Source: Acidipropionibacterium thoenii DSM 20276
GTDB lineage: Bacteria > Actinomycetota > Actinomycetes > Propionibacteriales > Propionibacteriaceae
Assembly (NCBI RefSeq): GCF_000423445.1
Contig: NZ_KE384018.1
Coordinates: 266,964 to 330,963 of the forward strand
Direction: 5' to 3'
DNA length: 64,000 nt
Shown here: in pieces, positions 1-8,603 of the stretch
Numbering within the stretch: the stretch's first letter is position 1
How the letters are laid out: each line of letters opens with the position of its first letter
Notes under the pieces: generated by a model
The model's database searches: none
Told to the model about the DNA's origin: nothing
What the model saw: the letters and a program-made list of their open reading frames with translations, nothing else
Program-made: the position numbers and the translations under genes

Positions 1-876
1 ATCGTCGTCCATGACACCTCGATCTTCCCGGTCATCGTGATGGTGCTGACGATGACCGCTGGCACCACCCTGGTGATGTGGATGGGCGAGCTCATCACCG
101 ATCGCGGCATCGGCAACGGCATGTCGATCATGATCTTCACCCAGATCGCGGCCCGTTTCCCCGACTCGCTGTGGCAAATCAAGGTGACCCGCAACAGCCA
201 GGGCGAGGCGCACGCCTGGTTCATCTTCTTCACCGTCATCGCCATCGGGCTGCTGGTGATGGCCGGCGTGGTCTTCATGGAGCAGGGGCAGCGTCGCATC
301 CCGGTGCAGTACGCCAAGCGAATGGTCGGGCGCCGGATGTTCGGCGGCACCAGCACCTACATCCCGCTGAAGGTCAACCAGTCCGGTGTCATCCCGGTGA
401 TCTTCGCCTCCTCGATCATGTACCTGCCGGTGCTCTACGCGACCTTCCGGCCCGAGGGCAGGGCCGCGCAGTGGATCGGGCAGAACTTCACCCGGGGCGA
501 CCATCCGGTCTACAACCTCGTCTACTTCCTGCTCATCATCTTCTTCTGCTACTTCTACGTCGCGATCACCTTCGACCCGGTCGAGATGAGCGACAACATG
601 AAGAAGTACGGCGGCTTCATCCCGGGTATCCGTGCCGGCAAGCCCACCGAGGACTACCTGGCCTTCGTGCTGTCCCGCCTGACGGCTCCCGGATCGCTGT
701 ACCTGGGTCTGATCTCCCTGATACCGACCCTGGCCTTCGTCTTCCTCAACGCCAACCAGAACTTCCCGTTCGGCGGCACCAGCATCCTCATCGTGGTGGG
801 AGTCGGTCTGGACACCGTCAAACAGGTTGAGTCGAAACTCCAGCAACGCAGTTACGAAGGATTCCTGACATCATGA
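1..876 (+). CDS. secY: Preprotein translocase subunit SecY (3' part)
   Basis: C-terminal 291 residues of SecY, the central channel of the Sec translocon in the plasma membrane; the frame is open from base 1, so the 5' end lies outside the window. Several hydrophobic segments are visible, with family motifs such as GxGxGMSIMIF near the start, [10 protein letters not shown] in a cytoplasmic loop, and [18 protein letters not shown] before the last helices. The intact protein is usually about 440 residues, so roughly a third is missing. The stop codon overlaps the adk start as ATGA, the classic spc-operon order secY-adk-map, so the three are probably co-translated. Confidence 0.97.
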   Translation: MVVHDTSIFPVIVMVLTMTAGTTLVMWMGELITDRGIGNGMSIMIFTQIAARFPDSLWQIKVTRNSQGEAHAWFIFFTVIAIGLLVMAGVVFMEQGQRRIPVQYAKRMVGRRMFGGTSTYIPLKVNQSGVIPVIFASSIMYLPVLYATFRPEGRAAQWIGQNFTRGDHPVYNLVYFLLIIFFCYFYVAITFDPVEMSDNMKKYGGFIPGIRAGKPTEDYLAFVLSRLTAPGSLYLGLISLIPTLAFVFLNANQNFPFGGTSILIVVGVGLDTVKQVESKLQQRSYEGFLTS

Positions 877-1442
877 GGCTTCTCATCATCGGCGCTCCCG
901 GCGCCGGCAAGGGCACCCAGGCCAGCTCGATCGCCGAGCACTACGGCGTTCCGGCGATCTCCACCGGAGACATCTTCCGGGCCAACATCAAGGGCGGCAC
1001 CGAGCTCGGCAAGAAGGTCAAGGCGATCATGGACGCCGGTGATCTGGTTCCCGATGAGGTCACTGACGAGATCGTCGTGGACCGGCTCGACCAGGATGAT
1101 GCGATCAACGGCTTCCTGCTGGACGGTTACCCCCGCAACCTTCACCAGGTCGAGGCGCTGGACTCGTACCTCACCGCCAATGGTCAGCGACTGGATGCTG
1201 TCATCAGTCTCGAGGTGGATCCCGAACTGCTCATCGGCCGGCTGCTCAAGCGCGCCGAGATCGAGGGCCGTTCCGACGACAACGAGGAGACCATCGGCAA
1301 CCGGATGGCGGTCTACACCTCCCAGACCGCCCCGCTGATCGACCACTACGCCCAGGCTGGCCTGCTGGTCCCGGTGGACGGTGTCGGTGGGATCGCCGAG
1401 GTGCGCACGCGCATCATCGACGCCCTGGATGCCAGGTCCTGA
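873..1442 (+). CDS. adk: Adenylate kinase
   Basis: Cytosolic enzyme that interconverts ATP + AMP and 2 ADP. The P-loop [10 protein letters not shown] is at residues 7-16, the AMP-binding STGDIFR near 30 and the DGYPRN segment near 85. At 189 residues it is the short form without a long zinc-binding lid. The ATG lies inside the secY stop (ATGA) and its own TGA shares one base with the map ATG (TGATG), so secY, adk and map form one translationally coupled unit. Confidence 0.97.
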   Translation: MRLLIIGAPGAGKGTQASSIAEHYGVPAISTGDIFRANIKGGTELGKKVKAIMDAGDLVPDEVTDEIVVDRLDQDDAINGFLLDGYPRNLHQVEALDSYLTANGQRLDAVISLEVDPELLIGRLLKRAEIEGRSDDNEETIGNRMAVYTSQTAPLIDHYAQAGLLVPVDGVGGIAEVRTRIIDALDARS

Positions 1443-2281
1443 TGCGTTTGCGCAACCGGATCCAGATCAAGACCGACGACCAGATCCGCACGATGCGTCG
1501 TGCCGGCCTTGTGGTCGCCGAGGGTCTGGCCGAGATGGTCGCCGCCGCTGTTCCGGGCGCGACCACTGGCGAGCTGGACCAGATCGGCCGTGACGTCATC
1601 GCCCGTCACGGTGCGACCTCGAACTTCCTGGGATACGGGGCCGAGTGGGGGATCGCTCCCTACCCGGGGGTGGCCTGCATCAGCGTCAACGAGGTCATCG
1701 TGCACGGCATCCCCGGCGAGCGGGTGCTGAAGGACGGCGACATCGTCTCCATCGACTACGGCGCCATCCTGGACGGCTGGCACGGCGACGCCGCGCGCAC
1801 CGCCCTGGTCGGCGAGGTCTCCGATGAGGTCCGCGAACTGTCGGAGCACACCCGGGAGTCGATGTGGGCGGGGATCTCGCAGATCACCCCCGGAGCCCGG
1901 ATCGGAGACATCTCGGCCGCCGTTGAACTGTCACTGGAGTCCCACGAGCACCCCTACGGCAATGTCCGCGACTACACCGGCCACGGCATCGGCACCGAGA
2001 TGCACATGGAACCCGATGTCCCGAACTGGGGGCGAGCGCACCGGGGGCCACGGATCACCACCGGGATGTGCCTGTGCGTGGAGCCGATGGCCACCCTGGG
2101 CGATGAGGACAATGTCACCCTGGACGACGACTGGACGGTCCAGACCCTGGACGGGTCCTGGTCGAGCCACTGGGAGAACACCGTGGCCGTCACCGAGAAG
2201 GGGTTGTGGATCCTCACCGAACCCGACGGTGGCGAGGCCGAGCTGAGGGCCAGAGGCGTGCCCTTCGGTCCGTTGGACTGA
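1442..2281 (+). CDS. map: Methionine aminopeptidase, type I
   Basis: Removes the initiator methionine from nascent proteins. The 279-residue protein carries the dinuclear-metal pita-bread fold signature: Asp in SIDYGAI, Asp in GDAARTA, His in YTGHGIG, Glu in CVEPMA, and the final Glu near NTVAVTE. Type I is inferred from length and absence of the type II insert. The start overlaps the adk stop by one base. A 28-bp-arm palindrome begins 18 nt after the stop and probably ends the secY-adk-map transcript. Confidence 0.96.
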   Translation: MRLRNRIQIKTDDQIRTMRRAGLVVAEGLAEMVAAAVPGATTGELDQIGRDVIARHGATSNFLGYGAEWGIAPYPGVACISVNEVIVHGIPGERVLKDGDIVSIDYGAILDGWHGDAARTALVGEVSDEVRELSEHTRESMWAGISQITPGARIGDISAAVELSLESHEHPYGNVRDYTGHGIGTEMHMEPDVPNWGRAHRGPRITTGMCLCVEPMATLGDEDNVTLDDDWTVQTLDGSWSSHWENTVAVTEKGLWILTEPDGGEAELRARGVPFGPLD

Positions 2282-2298
2282 CTACTCCGGCTGTTCCG

Positions 2299-2367
2299 CT
2301 GAAACTGGCCATATCCGTGTCGCCCTGCCGATAGTGCAGAGGGCGACTCGGATATGGCCAGTTTCAG
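2299..2367. repeat. Long near-perfect palindrome between map and the DUF559 gene
   Basis: Two 28-nt arms, 2299-2326 and 2340-2367, pair with one mismatch around a 13-nt loop. The arm begins CTGAAACTGGCCATATCCG. There is no T-tract after it. It may act as a terminator for the adk-map transcript, or be a copy of a dispersed extragenic palindrome; no second copy was noticed in this window. Confidence 0.85.
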
Positions 2368-2422
2368 GTCGTGGCTCCAGACCTCGTCCCCGGAAGTGGC
2401 CATCCATCGATCGGCAGCTGGA

Positions 2423-2506
2423 TTATCCAAAGGCTGGCCGGCTGATGGCCGTAATCGGGAGCACGCTCGCCCTCCCGCAGTTGTCCACAGGGAGAAGTTG
2501 TCCACA
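2423..2506 (+). promoter_or_regulatory. DnaA-box cluster (two exact TTGTCCACA, one near match)
   Basis: TTGTCCACA occurs at 2481-2489 and again at 2498-2506, same strand, 17 nt apart. TTATCCAAA at 2423-2431 is one base from the consensus. The G at position 3 fits the box preference known for high-GC actinobacteria. The boxes lie 50-75 nt before the DUF559 gene, so DnaA could regulate that gene or be titrated here. Binding is inferred. Confidence 0.55.
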
Positions 2507-2556
2507 TTTTTCCTCCGGAGCGGCAGATCGAGGAGCGCGCCACAATAACCAGTGGT

Positions 2557-3408
2557 GTGAAGAGCATTGAACTGCCACCCGAGCTGTGTCCGGGCGGAGT
2601 GGTGTCCACAACGGTGCTGCGGAGCCTGGGCAGCTCCTATCAAGACATCCGCGAATGGGTGGCCGCGGGCCAGCTGGTCGGCCACCCTCGGAAGGGCTGG
2701 TGGGAGCTCCCGGACACCGAGGCCGAGGTGGTCCGAGCCGTTCACGCCGGCGGGGTGCTGACCTGTGTCTCGGCGTTGGCCAGGCTCGGTGCCTACCGGC
2801 CCTTCGGTGACACCGAGCTGCATGTCCGCGCCAGGCGAGGACCGATCGTCGCCCGCGGTGTGAGGAGCTGCTCACCGGGCCGCGCCCCCGCACCGATCGT
2901 CGCCGTCGACGAACCCCTGGTGGCGGTCAGAGCGGCGATCCGCTGCCTGGATGTCGAGAATGCGGTGGCCGTTCTGGACTCCATGGTCCGCAACAGGATT
3001 GCGACCACCGAGGATCTGCGCCAAGAACTGGGCGGTGGCTCCCGCGGCCGAGATCTGCTCCGGCGGTGCAGCCGGGCGGACTCCGGGACCGAGTCGCTGG
3101 TGCGGGTGCGGCTTCGGGGCCTCAACCTCAAGGTCCGATCGCAGGTCTGCATCGACGGGGTGGGCCGGGTCGACCTGGTGGTCGGCGAGCGGCTGGTCAT
3201 CGAGGTCGACTCGAGGGCCCACCACACCGATCTGGCGAACTACCGGAGCGACCGTGTCCGCGATCGTCGGTTGGCGGAACTGGGATACCGGGAGCTGCGG
3301 GTGACCTGGGAGGAGGTGATGTTCGGGTGGGAGGAGGTCGAGAGGCAGATTCTGGCCATGGTGCACCGGGGCGATCACTACTGGCCCCGGCGGCGGTCCC
3401 TCGGCTAG
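2557..3408 (+). CDS. DUF559-type endonuclease-like protein with AbiEi-like N-terminus
   Basis: 283 residues from a GTG start. The first ~100 resemble the winged-helix antitoxin-type module (AbiEi-like) seen in many actinobacterial proteins of this class. The C-terminal ~110 look like a DUF559/very-short-patch-repair PD-(D/E)XK nuclease fold, with GRVDLVV followed by LVIEVDSRAHH near 208-226 as the candidate catalytic Asp and Glu-x-Asp. No toxin partner or methylase is adjacent, so a type IV toxin-antitoxin role is not supported. It stands alone between a long palindrome with DnaA boxes and a DUF1707 gene. DNA cleavage and its target are unknown; the family reading is by motif only. Confidence 0.65.
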   Translation: MKSIELPPELCPGGVVSTTVLRSLGSSYQDIREWVAAGQLVGHPRKGWWELPDTEAEVVRAVHAGGVLTCVSALARLGAYRPFGDTELHVRARRGPIVARGVRSCSPGRAPAPIVAVDEPLVAVRAAIRCLDVENAVAVLDSMVRNRIATTEDLRQELGGGSRGRDLLRRCSRADSGTESLVRVRLRGLNLKVRSQVCIDGVGRVDLVVGERLVIEVDSRAHHTDLANYRSDRVRDRRLAELGYRELRVTWEEVMFGWEEVERQILAMVHRGDHYWPRRRSLG

Positions 3409-3455
3409 GCGGGAAGCGCCGCACGGTGCGCGCGGCAGTCGGTAGTCTCGATGAC

Positions 3456-3824
3456 GTGAAAGAGTTGCCAGCCTCCTCCAGGTACGTCGCCCGGTCCGGT
3501 GAACCGGTGACCGATGCCGACCGGTCCGAGCTCAACACGCGACTCAATGACGCCTTCAGCGCCGGGGCGATCGATGACCAGGCCTTCCACCGGCATCTCG
3601 ACACCATCTACTCCGCCGCCACACTGGGGGAGCTGGTGCCGGTGATCCAGGCCCTGCCGGCCACAGCGACCCACAGCACGCCGCAGGGGATCGAGCAGAA
3701 CAGTCGGCCCCCCGGCGAGGTGACGCCATCGCGGGCGATGCCCCGGTCGCTGATCGTCGGAATGCTCGGTGCTGCCGGCGTGGCCATGGTGCTGATGATC
3801 ATCATCCTGGTGATCGTGTTCTGA
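3456..3824 (+). CDS. DUF1707 domain membrane protein
   Basis: 122 residues from a GTG start. The N-terminal ~60 residues match the DUF1707/SHOCT-like pattern: TDADRSELNTRLNDAF, then GAIDDQAFHRHLDTIYSA, then TLGELVPVIQALP. A charged linker and one C-terminal membrane helix (about 100-121, rich in V, I, L, M) follow. The family is common in actinobacteria and has no settled function. A TAGTCT -10 box at 3443-3448 lies 7 nt before the GTG with no Shine-Dalgarno, which points to a leaderless mRNA and decides this start. Confidence 0.75.
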   Translation: MKELPASSRYVARSGEPVTDADRSELNTRLNDAFSAGAIDDQAFHRHLDTIYSAATLGELVPVIQALPATATHSTPQGIEQNSRPPGEVTPSRAMPRSLIVGMLGAAGVAMVLMIIILVIVF

Positions 3825-3859
3825 GCGCGCACCGGCCGGACGGCTCGGGTCTCCGGATT

Positions 3860-3887
3860 TTGAAGGTGGGCCGCGCGCAGGTAAGCT
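3860..3887 (+). promoter_or_regulatory. Candidate promoter of infA operon
   Basis: TTGAAG at 3860-3865 and TAAGCT at 3882-3887 are 16 nt apart, a reasonable housekeeping-sigma promoter. A start near 3894 would give about a 64-nt leader before infA. Confidence 0.5.
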
Positions 3888-3957
3888 GTCTCGTCGGTCC
3901 CCGTGTGAGCGGTGACAGTCACGCCCGTAGGGGCACACTGATTGAAGATTGGACGTA

Positions 3958-4179
3958 ATGGCCAAGAAAGAGGGAGCGCTCGAGCTCGAGGGCACCGTGG
4001 TCGAGGCTCTGCCGAACGCCATGTTCCGTGTCGAGCTCAAGAACGGACACCGTGTCCTTGCCACCATCAGCGGCAAGATGCGTCAGCACTACATCAGGAT
4101 CCTCCCGTCTGACCGGGTGGTTGTGGAGCTGTCCCCCTACGACCTGACCCGCGGACGCATCGTCTACCGGCACAAGTGA
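3958..4179 (+). CDS. infA: Translation initiation factor IF-1
   Basis: 73 residues starting [19 protein letters not shown], the standard OB-fold IF-1, which binds the ribosomal A site during initiation. The ATG at 3958 was preferred over an in-frame upstream codon at 3949 because the protein then starts exactly as family members do. It heads the infA-rpmJ-rpsM-rpsK-rpsD-rpoA-rplQ cluster. Confidence 0.97.
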   Translation: MAKKEGALELEGTVVEALPNAMFRVELKNGHRVLATISGKMRQHYIRILPSDRVVVELSPYDLTRGRIVYRHK

Positions 4180-4273
4180 TCGCAACCGCGACCCGCTGAC
4201 CCAAGTCGCCTCGGTTTCGGGGCGTCACCCAACCAGGTTCCCCCAGGGGACCGTTACGCGAAAGAGAAGCTCG

Positions 4274-4387
4274 ATGAAAGTTCGTCCGAGCGTCAAGAAG
4301 ATGTGCGACAAGTGCAAGGTCATTCGTCGCCACGGTCGCGTGATGATCATCTGCGAAAACCCGCGCCACAAGCAGCGCCAGGGCTGA
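4274..4387 (+). CDS. rpmJ: 50S ribosomal protein L36
   Basis: 37 residues ([20 protein letters not shown]...). It keeps the zinc-binding residues CxxC near 11-14, Cys27 and His32, so it is the zinc-ribbon form of L36. It lies 94 nt after infA and before an unusually long gap to rpsM. Confidence 0.97.
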   Translation: MKVRPSVKKMCDKCKVIRRHGRVMIICENPRHKQRQG

Positions 4388-4859
4388 GCCCTCGCCGCGG
4401 ACGGGATCGCAGGCCATCACCTCCGGGAGCACTTCCCGGTGACATGACCGGCAGGAATGCAGGGGTTCGACCCCTGAGGTCCACCGTCTGGCCCACCATC
4501 CAGGTGGGCACATGACGCCCAGATCAAGCTCTGGGCATATTGGGCACATGACAACTGAATACACGTTGAAAGGGCTGCTGGATGCAGTGCCGGTGATTCA
4601 TCGGCGTTGATCCGAACAGCCCATCGGGATCGACAGATTCCGCAACCACCGTGGAAGCACGTCCCGGAACCCCGCTCGAAACCATCGAGCACGGATCCGG
4701 GCCACCACCCCCGGGCGAAGGCCGGGGCCCCGTCGGATGAGCAGATCTCATCCGCCGCCCACAGGTCATCAGGTTCACCTGGTGGCCAGAGTGTGACGGG
4801 GACGCTCCACGCCAGACACCTTCGCGGCCCCTCGGGCCGGAACATGAAAGGGATGCCAG
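4388..4859 (+). other. 472-nt rpmJ-rpsM gap with consecutive perfect hairpins (putative leader)
   Basis: No gene is seen here. Four perfect inverted repeats occur: 4460-4466/4470-4476 (7 bp, loop TCG), 4491-4497/4503-4509 (7 bp, 5-nt loop), 4517-4523/4530-4536 (7 bp, 6-nt loop) and 4674-4679/4685-4690 (6 bp). The third is flanked by a 12-nt direct repeat TGGGCACATGAC at 4505-4516 and 4541-4552. Because rpsD (S4) lies downstream and S4 is the known autoregulator of alpha operons elsewhere, an autoregulatory leader is a reasonable guess. A promoter could not be placed with confidence. Confidence 0.5.
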
Positions 4860-5234
4860 ATGGCACGCCTCATCGGAGTCGACCTGCCGCGCGACAAGCG
4901 CCTCGAGGTCGCACTGACCTATATCTACGGCATCGGTCGGACCCGCGCCGCAGAGACCCTCAAGGCCACCGGACTCAGCGGTGACCTCCGCGTGAACGAA
5001 CTGGGCGACGATCAGCTCGTGGCACTGCGTGACCACATCGAGGCCAACTACCACGTCGAAGGCGATCTTCGTCGTGAGGTGGCCGCCGATATCCGTCGCA
5101 AGATCGAGATCGGTACCTACCAGGGACGCCGTCACCGCAGCGGCCTGCCGGTTCGTGGTCAGCGCACCCGGACCAACGCCCGCACCCGTAAGGGCCGCAA
5201 GAAGGCCGTCGCCGGCAAGAAGAAGGCGAAGTGA
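4860..5234 (+). CDS. rpsM: 30S ribosomal protein S13
   Basis: 124 residues, [21 protein letters not shown] at the start, with the helix-hairpin-helix YGIGRTRA and the basic tail [14 protein letters not shown] that reaches the ribosomal P site. AAAGG lies 7 nt upstream of the ATG. First gene after the hairpin-rich gap and probably the first gene of the S13-S11-S4-alpha unit. Confidence 0.97.
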   Translation: MARLIGVDLPRDKRLEVALTYIYGIGRTRAAETLKATGLSGDLRVNELGDDQLVALRDHIEANYHVEGDLRREVAADIRRKIEIGTYQGRRHRSGLPVRGQRTRTNARTRKGRKKAVAGKKKAK

Positions 5235-5306
5235 CCTCAGACGCCACGCGTCTGAGCATCGCTTTCCTCCACGCTGAGATCACACTGACTCCAGGAGAGA
5301 CAACAC

Positions 5307-5714
5307 ATGGCTACTGCAGGCCGTAAGACGGCGCCCAAGGCAAAGGTGCGCCGCAAGGAGAAGAAGAACGTCGTCGCCGGCCAGGCGCACATCAAGAGCA
5401 CGTTCAACAACACCATCATCGCGATCACCGACCCCGCCGGTCAGGTCATCGCCTGGGCCTCCGCCGGCACCGTCGGCTTCAAGGGCTCCCGCAAGTCCAC
5501 CCCCTTCGCCGCTCAGATGGCCGCCGAGGCCGCCGGGCGTCGTGCCATGGAGCACGGCATGAAGCGGGTCGACGTCTTCGTCAAGGGTCCAGGATCGGGC
5601 CGCGAGACCGCCATCCGTTCGCTCGGGGCCATCGGCCTGGAGATCGGACCGATCTCCGATGTCACCCCGATTCCGCACAACGGATGCCGCCCGCCGAAGC
5701 GCCGCCGCGTCTGA
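5307..5714 (+). CDS. rpsK: 30S ribosomal protein S11
   Basis: 135 residues with the family core [16 protein letters not shown] and the C-terminal signature [19 protein letters not shown]11 forms part of the 30S platform with S18 and S6. AGGAGA precedes the ATG; the gene follows rpsM by 72 nt and precedes rpsD by 34 nt. Confidence 0.97.
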   Translation: MATAGRKTAPKAKVRRKEKKNVVAGQAHIKSTFNNTIIAITDPAGQVIAWASAGTVGFKGSRKSTPFAAQMAAEAAGRRAMEHGMKRVDVFVKGPGSGRETAIRSLGAIGLEIGPISDVTPIPHNGCRPPKRRRV

Positions 5715-5748
5715 TCCCCTTCGACGTCACATTAAGGACTGATACACA

Positions 5749-6354
5749 ATGGCCCGTTACACCGGCCCCCTGACCAAGAAGTCCCGTCGCCTCGGGACAG
5801 ATCTTGTTGGTAACGACGCGTCCTTCGAGCGTCGTCCCTACCCCCCGGGCGTCCACGGCCGTGGACGCACCAAGGACTCCGAGTACTCCCTGCAGCTGCG
5901 CGAGAAGCAGAAGGCCCGCTACGCCTATGGCGTGCTGGAGAAGCAGTTCAGCCGTTACTACGAGGAGGCCGCACGCGGCACCGGCAAGACCGGTGACGTG
6001 CTGCTGCAGATCCTCGAGTCGCGTCTGGACAATGTCGTGTACCGCTCCGGACTGGCCGCCACCCGGCGCCAGGCCCGTCAGCTGGTCAGCCACGGCCACT
6101 TCCTGGTCAATGGCAAGAAGGTCAACATCCCGTCCTACCGGGTGGCCGCCCACGACATCATCGATGTCCGCGAGAAGTCCAAGGACCTGCACCCGATCGT
6201 GGTGGCCCGTGAGACCTTCGAGACCCGCGACGTGCCGGCCTGGCTGGAGGTCCGCCCCAACCGTGGCCGGATCCTCGTCCACCAGCTGCCGACCCGTGAG
6301 CAGATCACGATCGACGTCAACGAGCAGGCCATCGTCGAGCTCTACTCGAAGTGA
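5749..6354 (+). CDS. rpsD: 30S ribosomal protein S4
   Basis: 201 residues. Starts MARYTGPLTKKSRRLGTD and has the S4 RNA-binding domain RLDNVVYRSGLA...RQLVSHGHFLVNGKKVNIPS at about 90-135. The N-terminal Cys zinc site of some S4 proteins is absent, as in the C-minus actinobacterial paralogue type. S4 nucleates 30S assembly and represses the alpha operon in other bacteria, which bears on the long leader before rpsM. Confidence 0.97.
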   Translation: MARYTGPLTKKSRRLGTDLVGNDASFERRPYPPGVHGRGRTKDSEYSLQLREKQKARYAYGVLEKQFSRYYEEAARGTGKTGDVLLQILESRLDNVVYRSGLAATRRQARQLVSHGHFLVNGKKVNIPSYRVAAHDIIDVREKSKDLHPIVVARETFETRDVPAWLEVRPNRGRILVHQLPTREQITIDVNEQAIVELYSK

Positions 6355-6551
6355 TCCTGTTGTCCCCGCGGCCCCCTGTTGAGGTGGCCGCGGGGGCCCT
6401 GCGGCTGGCAGTCGGGTCAACCGCCCTGGACCTGGTCCGGGGTGGTCAACGGCGTCTCCACCATCCGCGCACCGCACCACTCCCGGTGGGGGAGTTCCCC
6501 ACCACCCCCGTTTGCGCCTTCATATAGCGGTTGGCGCGGAAGGAATATCGC

Positions 6552-7580
6552 ATGCTCATCGCACAGCGCCCCACCCTCACCGAGGAGGTCGTCTCCGACT
6601 TCCGCTCGAAGTTCGTCATCGAGCCTCTGGAGCCCGGATTCGGCTACACCCTCGGGAACTCGCTGCGTCGCACCCTGCTGTCCTCGATCCCGGGGGCCTC
6701 GGTCACCAGCATCAAGATCGACGGCGTCCAGCACGAGTTCGACACCCTGGAGGGTGTCGTCGAGGACGTCACCGAGATCATCCTGAACCTCAAGGAGCTG
6801 GTGCTGTCCTCCGAGGAGGACGAGCCGGTCGCCATGTACCTGCGCAAGTCGGGTGCCGGTGAGGTGACCGCCGCCGACATCAACCCGCCGGCCGGCGTCG
6901 TCATCTACAACCCCGATCTGCACATCGCCACCCTCAACGAGGACGGCAAGATCGAGATGGAGCTGGTCGTCGAGCGTGGTCGCGGCTACGTGTCCAGCGT
7001 TCTCAATGACGATCCCGAGGCTGAGATCGGCCGGATCGCCGTCGACTCGATCTACTCCCCGGTGCTCAAGGTCACCTACAAGGTGGAGGCCACCCGCGTC
7101 GCCACCCGCACCGACTTCGATCGGCTGATCCTCGACGTCGAGACCAAGCTCTGCATGTTGCCGCGCGACGCGGTCGCCTCTGCCGGGCGCACCCTGGTCG
7201 AGCTGTTCGGACTGACCCGCGAGCTCAACATGGATGCCGAGGGGATCGAGGTCGGACCGTCTCCGGTCGACGAGCAGTACGCCGAGAATCTGGCTGTTCC
7301 GGTGGAGAGCCTCAACCTCACTGTTCGCTCCTACAACTGCCTCAAGCGCGAGGGCATCCACACCGTCGGTGAGCTGGTCTCCCGCTCCGAGCAGGATCTT
7401 CTCGACATCCGCAACTTCGGCTCCAAGTCGATCGACGAGGTCAAGGAGAAGCTGGCCGAGATGGGGCTGTCCCTCAAGGACTCGGCCCCGGGATTCGATC
7501 CGCTGGCTGCTGCCGACCAGTATGAGGACGGCGAGGGCGAGGGCGAAGAGGGAGATTTCGCCGAGACCGAGCAGTACTGA
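6552..7580 (+). CDS. rpoA: DNA-directed RNA polymerase subunit alpha
   Basis: 342 residues. The N-terminal dimerisation domain includes [19 protein letters not shown]; the C-terminal domain that contacts UP elements and activators ([21 protein letters not shown]...[14 protein letters not shown]) spans about 255-315. An acidic tail follows. The ATG at 6552 gives the usual MLIAQRPTL start and has GGAAGGA 9 nt upstream; the in-frame codon at 6531 lies on the wrong side of that ribosome site. Confidence 0.97.
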   Translation: MLIAQRPTLTEEVVSDFRSKFVIEPLEPGFGYTLGNSLRRTLLSSIPGASVTSIKIDGVQHEFDTLEGVVEDVTEIILNLKELVLSSEEDEPVAMYLRKSGAGEVTAADINPPAGVVIYNPDLHIATLNEDGKIEMELVVERGRGYVSSVLNDDPEAEIGRIAVDSIYSPVLKVTYKVEATRVATRTDFDRLILDVETKLCMLPRDAVASAGRTLVELFGLTRELNMDAEGIEVGPSPVDEQYAENLAVPVESLNLTVRSYNCLKREGIHTVGELVSRSEQDLLDIRNFGSKSIDEVKEKLAEMGLSLKDSAPGFDPLAAADQYEDGEGEGEEGDFAETEQY

Positions 7581-7737
7581 TTGAGTTTCCGTCCTTAGGG
7601 GCGGTGGCCAGGGGGGTGGACCCTGGCCGATCCCCTGGCCCGCACGGGTTCAGGGAGGGGAGAGCGAGAGCCCTCCCTCCAGCCGGAACGCACCGGGTCC
7701 ACCTGCCCGGAGCACCGACACACGAGGAGAAGAAGTT

Positions 7738-8316
7738 ATGCCGAAGCCCACGAAGGGTCCCCGTCTTGGCGGAACCCCCGCTCACGAGCGGATCATCCTG
7801 CGCAACCTTGCCAGCCAGCTCTTCGAGCACGGCCGGATCGTGACGACCATCACCAAGGCCAAGCGGGTTCGCCCGTTGGCCGAGAAGCTCATCACCCGGG
7901 CGAAGGTCGACTCGGTGGCCAACCGCCGCGAGGTCAACAAGACGATCACCGACAAGGGTGTCGTCTACACCCTGTTCGCCGAGATCGCCCCCCAGATGGC
8001 GGGTCGCAACGGCGGCTACACCCGGATCACCCGGATCGGGAACCGTCAGGGCGACAACGCCCCGATGGCCGTCCTGGAGATCATCACCGACAAGCCGGCC
8101 GTGACGACCCCGGCCGACGCCGACGCCGCCAAGGCTGAGATCAACGCGGCTGCAGCCGCCGTTGACGCTGCCAAGGTCGCTGCCGACCAGGTCGAGGAGG
8201 AGAAGGCCGCCGAGGGTGAGCCGACTGCAGCTGAGGCTGAGATCGCCGGCGAGCCGGTCGTGGCCGATGAGGCTGCGGCTCCCGCCGAGGAGGCCGAGGA
8301 CAAGCCTGAGGCCTGA
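7738..8316 (+). CDS. rplQ: 50S ribosomal protein L17 with C-terminal Ala/Glu-rich extension
   Basis: 192 residues. The first ~120 are standard L17 ([31 protein letters not shown]). The last ~70 are almost only Ala, Glu, Asp, Val and Pro, likely disordered; such tails occur in some actinobacterial L17 proteins. AGGAGAAG sits just before the ATG. It ends the cluster and is followed by a strong hairpin at 8395-8429. Confidence 0.96.
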   Translation: MPKPTKGPRLGGTPAHERIILRNLASQLFEHGRIVTTITKAKRVRPLAEKLITRAKVDSVANRREVNKTITDKGVVYTLFAEIAPQMAGRNGGYTRITRIGNRQGDNAPMAVLEIITDKPAVTTPADADAAKAEINAAAAAVDAAKVAADQVEEEKAAEGEPTAAEAEIAGEPVVADEAAAPAEEAEDKPEA

Positions 8317-8394
8317 TCCCTCAGCCTGTCTGGCTGCTCACCGGGTTCCCCTCATGGGGCCCGGCCCGGGCAGAATCTGAGTTCATGTGGTGCG

Positions 8395-8429
8395 GCACGG
8401 CCGCCCCGGTCATTCCGGGGCGGCCGTGC
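8395..8429 (+). terminator. Hairpin terminator after rplQ
   Basis: Perfect 15-bp GC-rich stem, 8395-8409 with 8415-8429, loop TCATT, about 80 nt past the rplQ stop. No long T-tract follows, as is usual in high-GC actinobacteria. Confidence 0.75.
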
Positions 8430-8494
8430 GTGCGTTCGGGGCGGAAGCGACGCGCCTTGCGCTGCGGAAGGGGGTGTTTCCAGCCCCACCAGCC

Positions 8495-8551
8495 TGTGGA
8501 CAACTTCCCAGGGAAGGGGTGATGGCGGTAATGGACTCCGGGTTATCCACA
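8495..8551. promoter_or_regulatory. Second DnaA-box pair
   Basis: TGTGGACAA at 8495-8503 (reverse-strand TTGTCCACA) and TTATCCACA at 8543-8551 (perfect canonical box) face each other about 40 nt apart, 50-110 nt before the lipoprotein gene. Between them TGATGGCGGTAAT resembles TGATGGCCGTAAT at 2443-2455 in the other box cluster. Binding is inferred from sequence only. Confidence 0.5.
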
Positions 8552-8603
8552 GATTTGGTCATGACTGCTGGAGTCTGGGAGGTTCGGCTGACAGGATGCC
8601 GCA

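Noticed and set aside
2557-3408. Type IV toxin-antitoxin operon
   Set aside because: Only the AbiEi-like/DUF559 gene is present; no AbiEii-type nucleotidyltransferase toxin is adjacent.
4455-4490. tRNA- or tmRNA-like 3' end (GGTTCGACCCC followed by GGTCCACC)
   Set aside because: The apparent T-loop is part of a perfect 7-bp hairpin with a 3-nt loop, does not allow a 5-bp T-stem with a 7-nt loop, and no matching acceptor or anticodon stem lies upstream.
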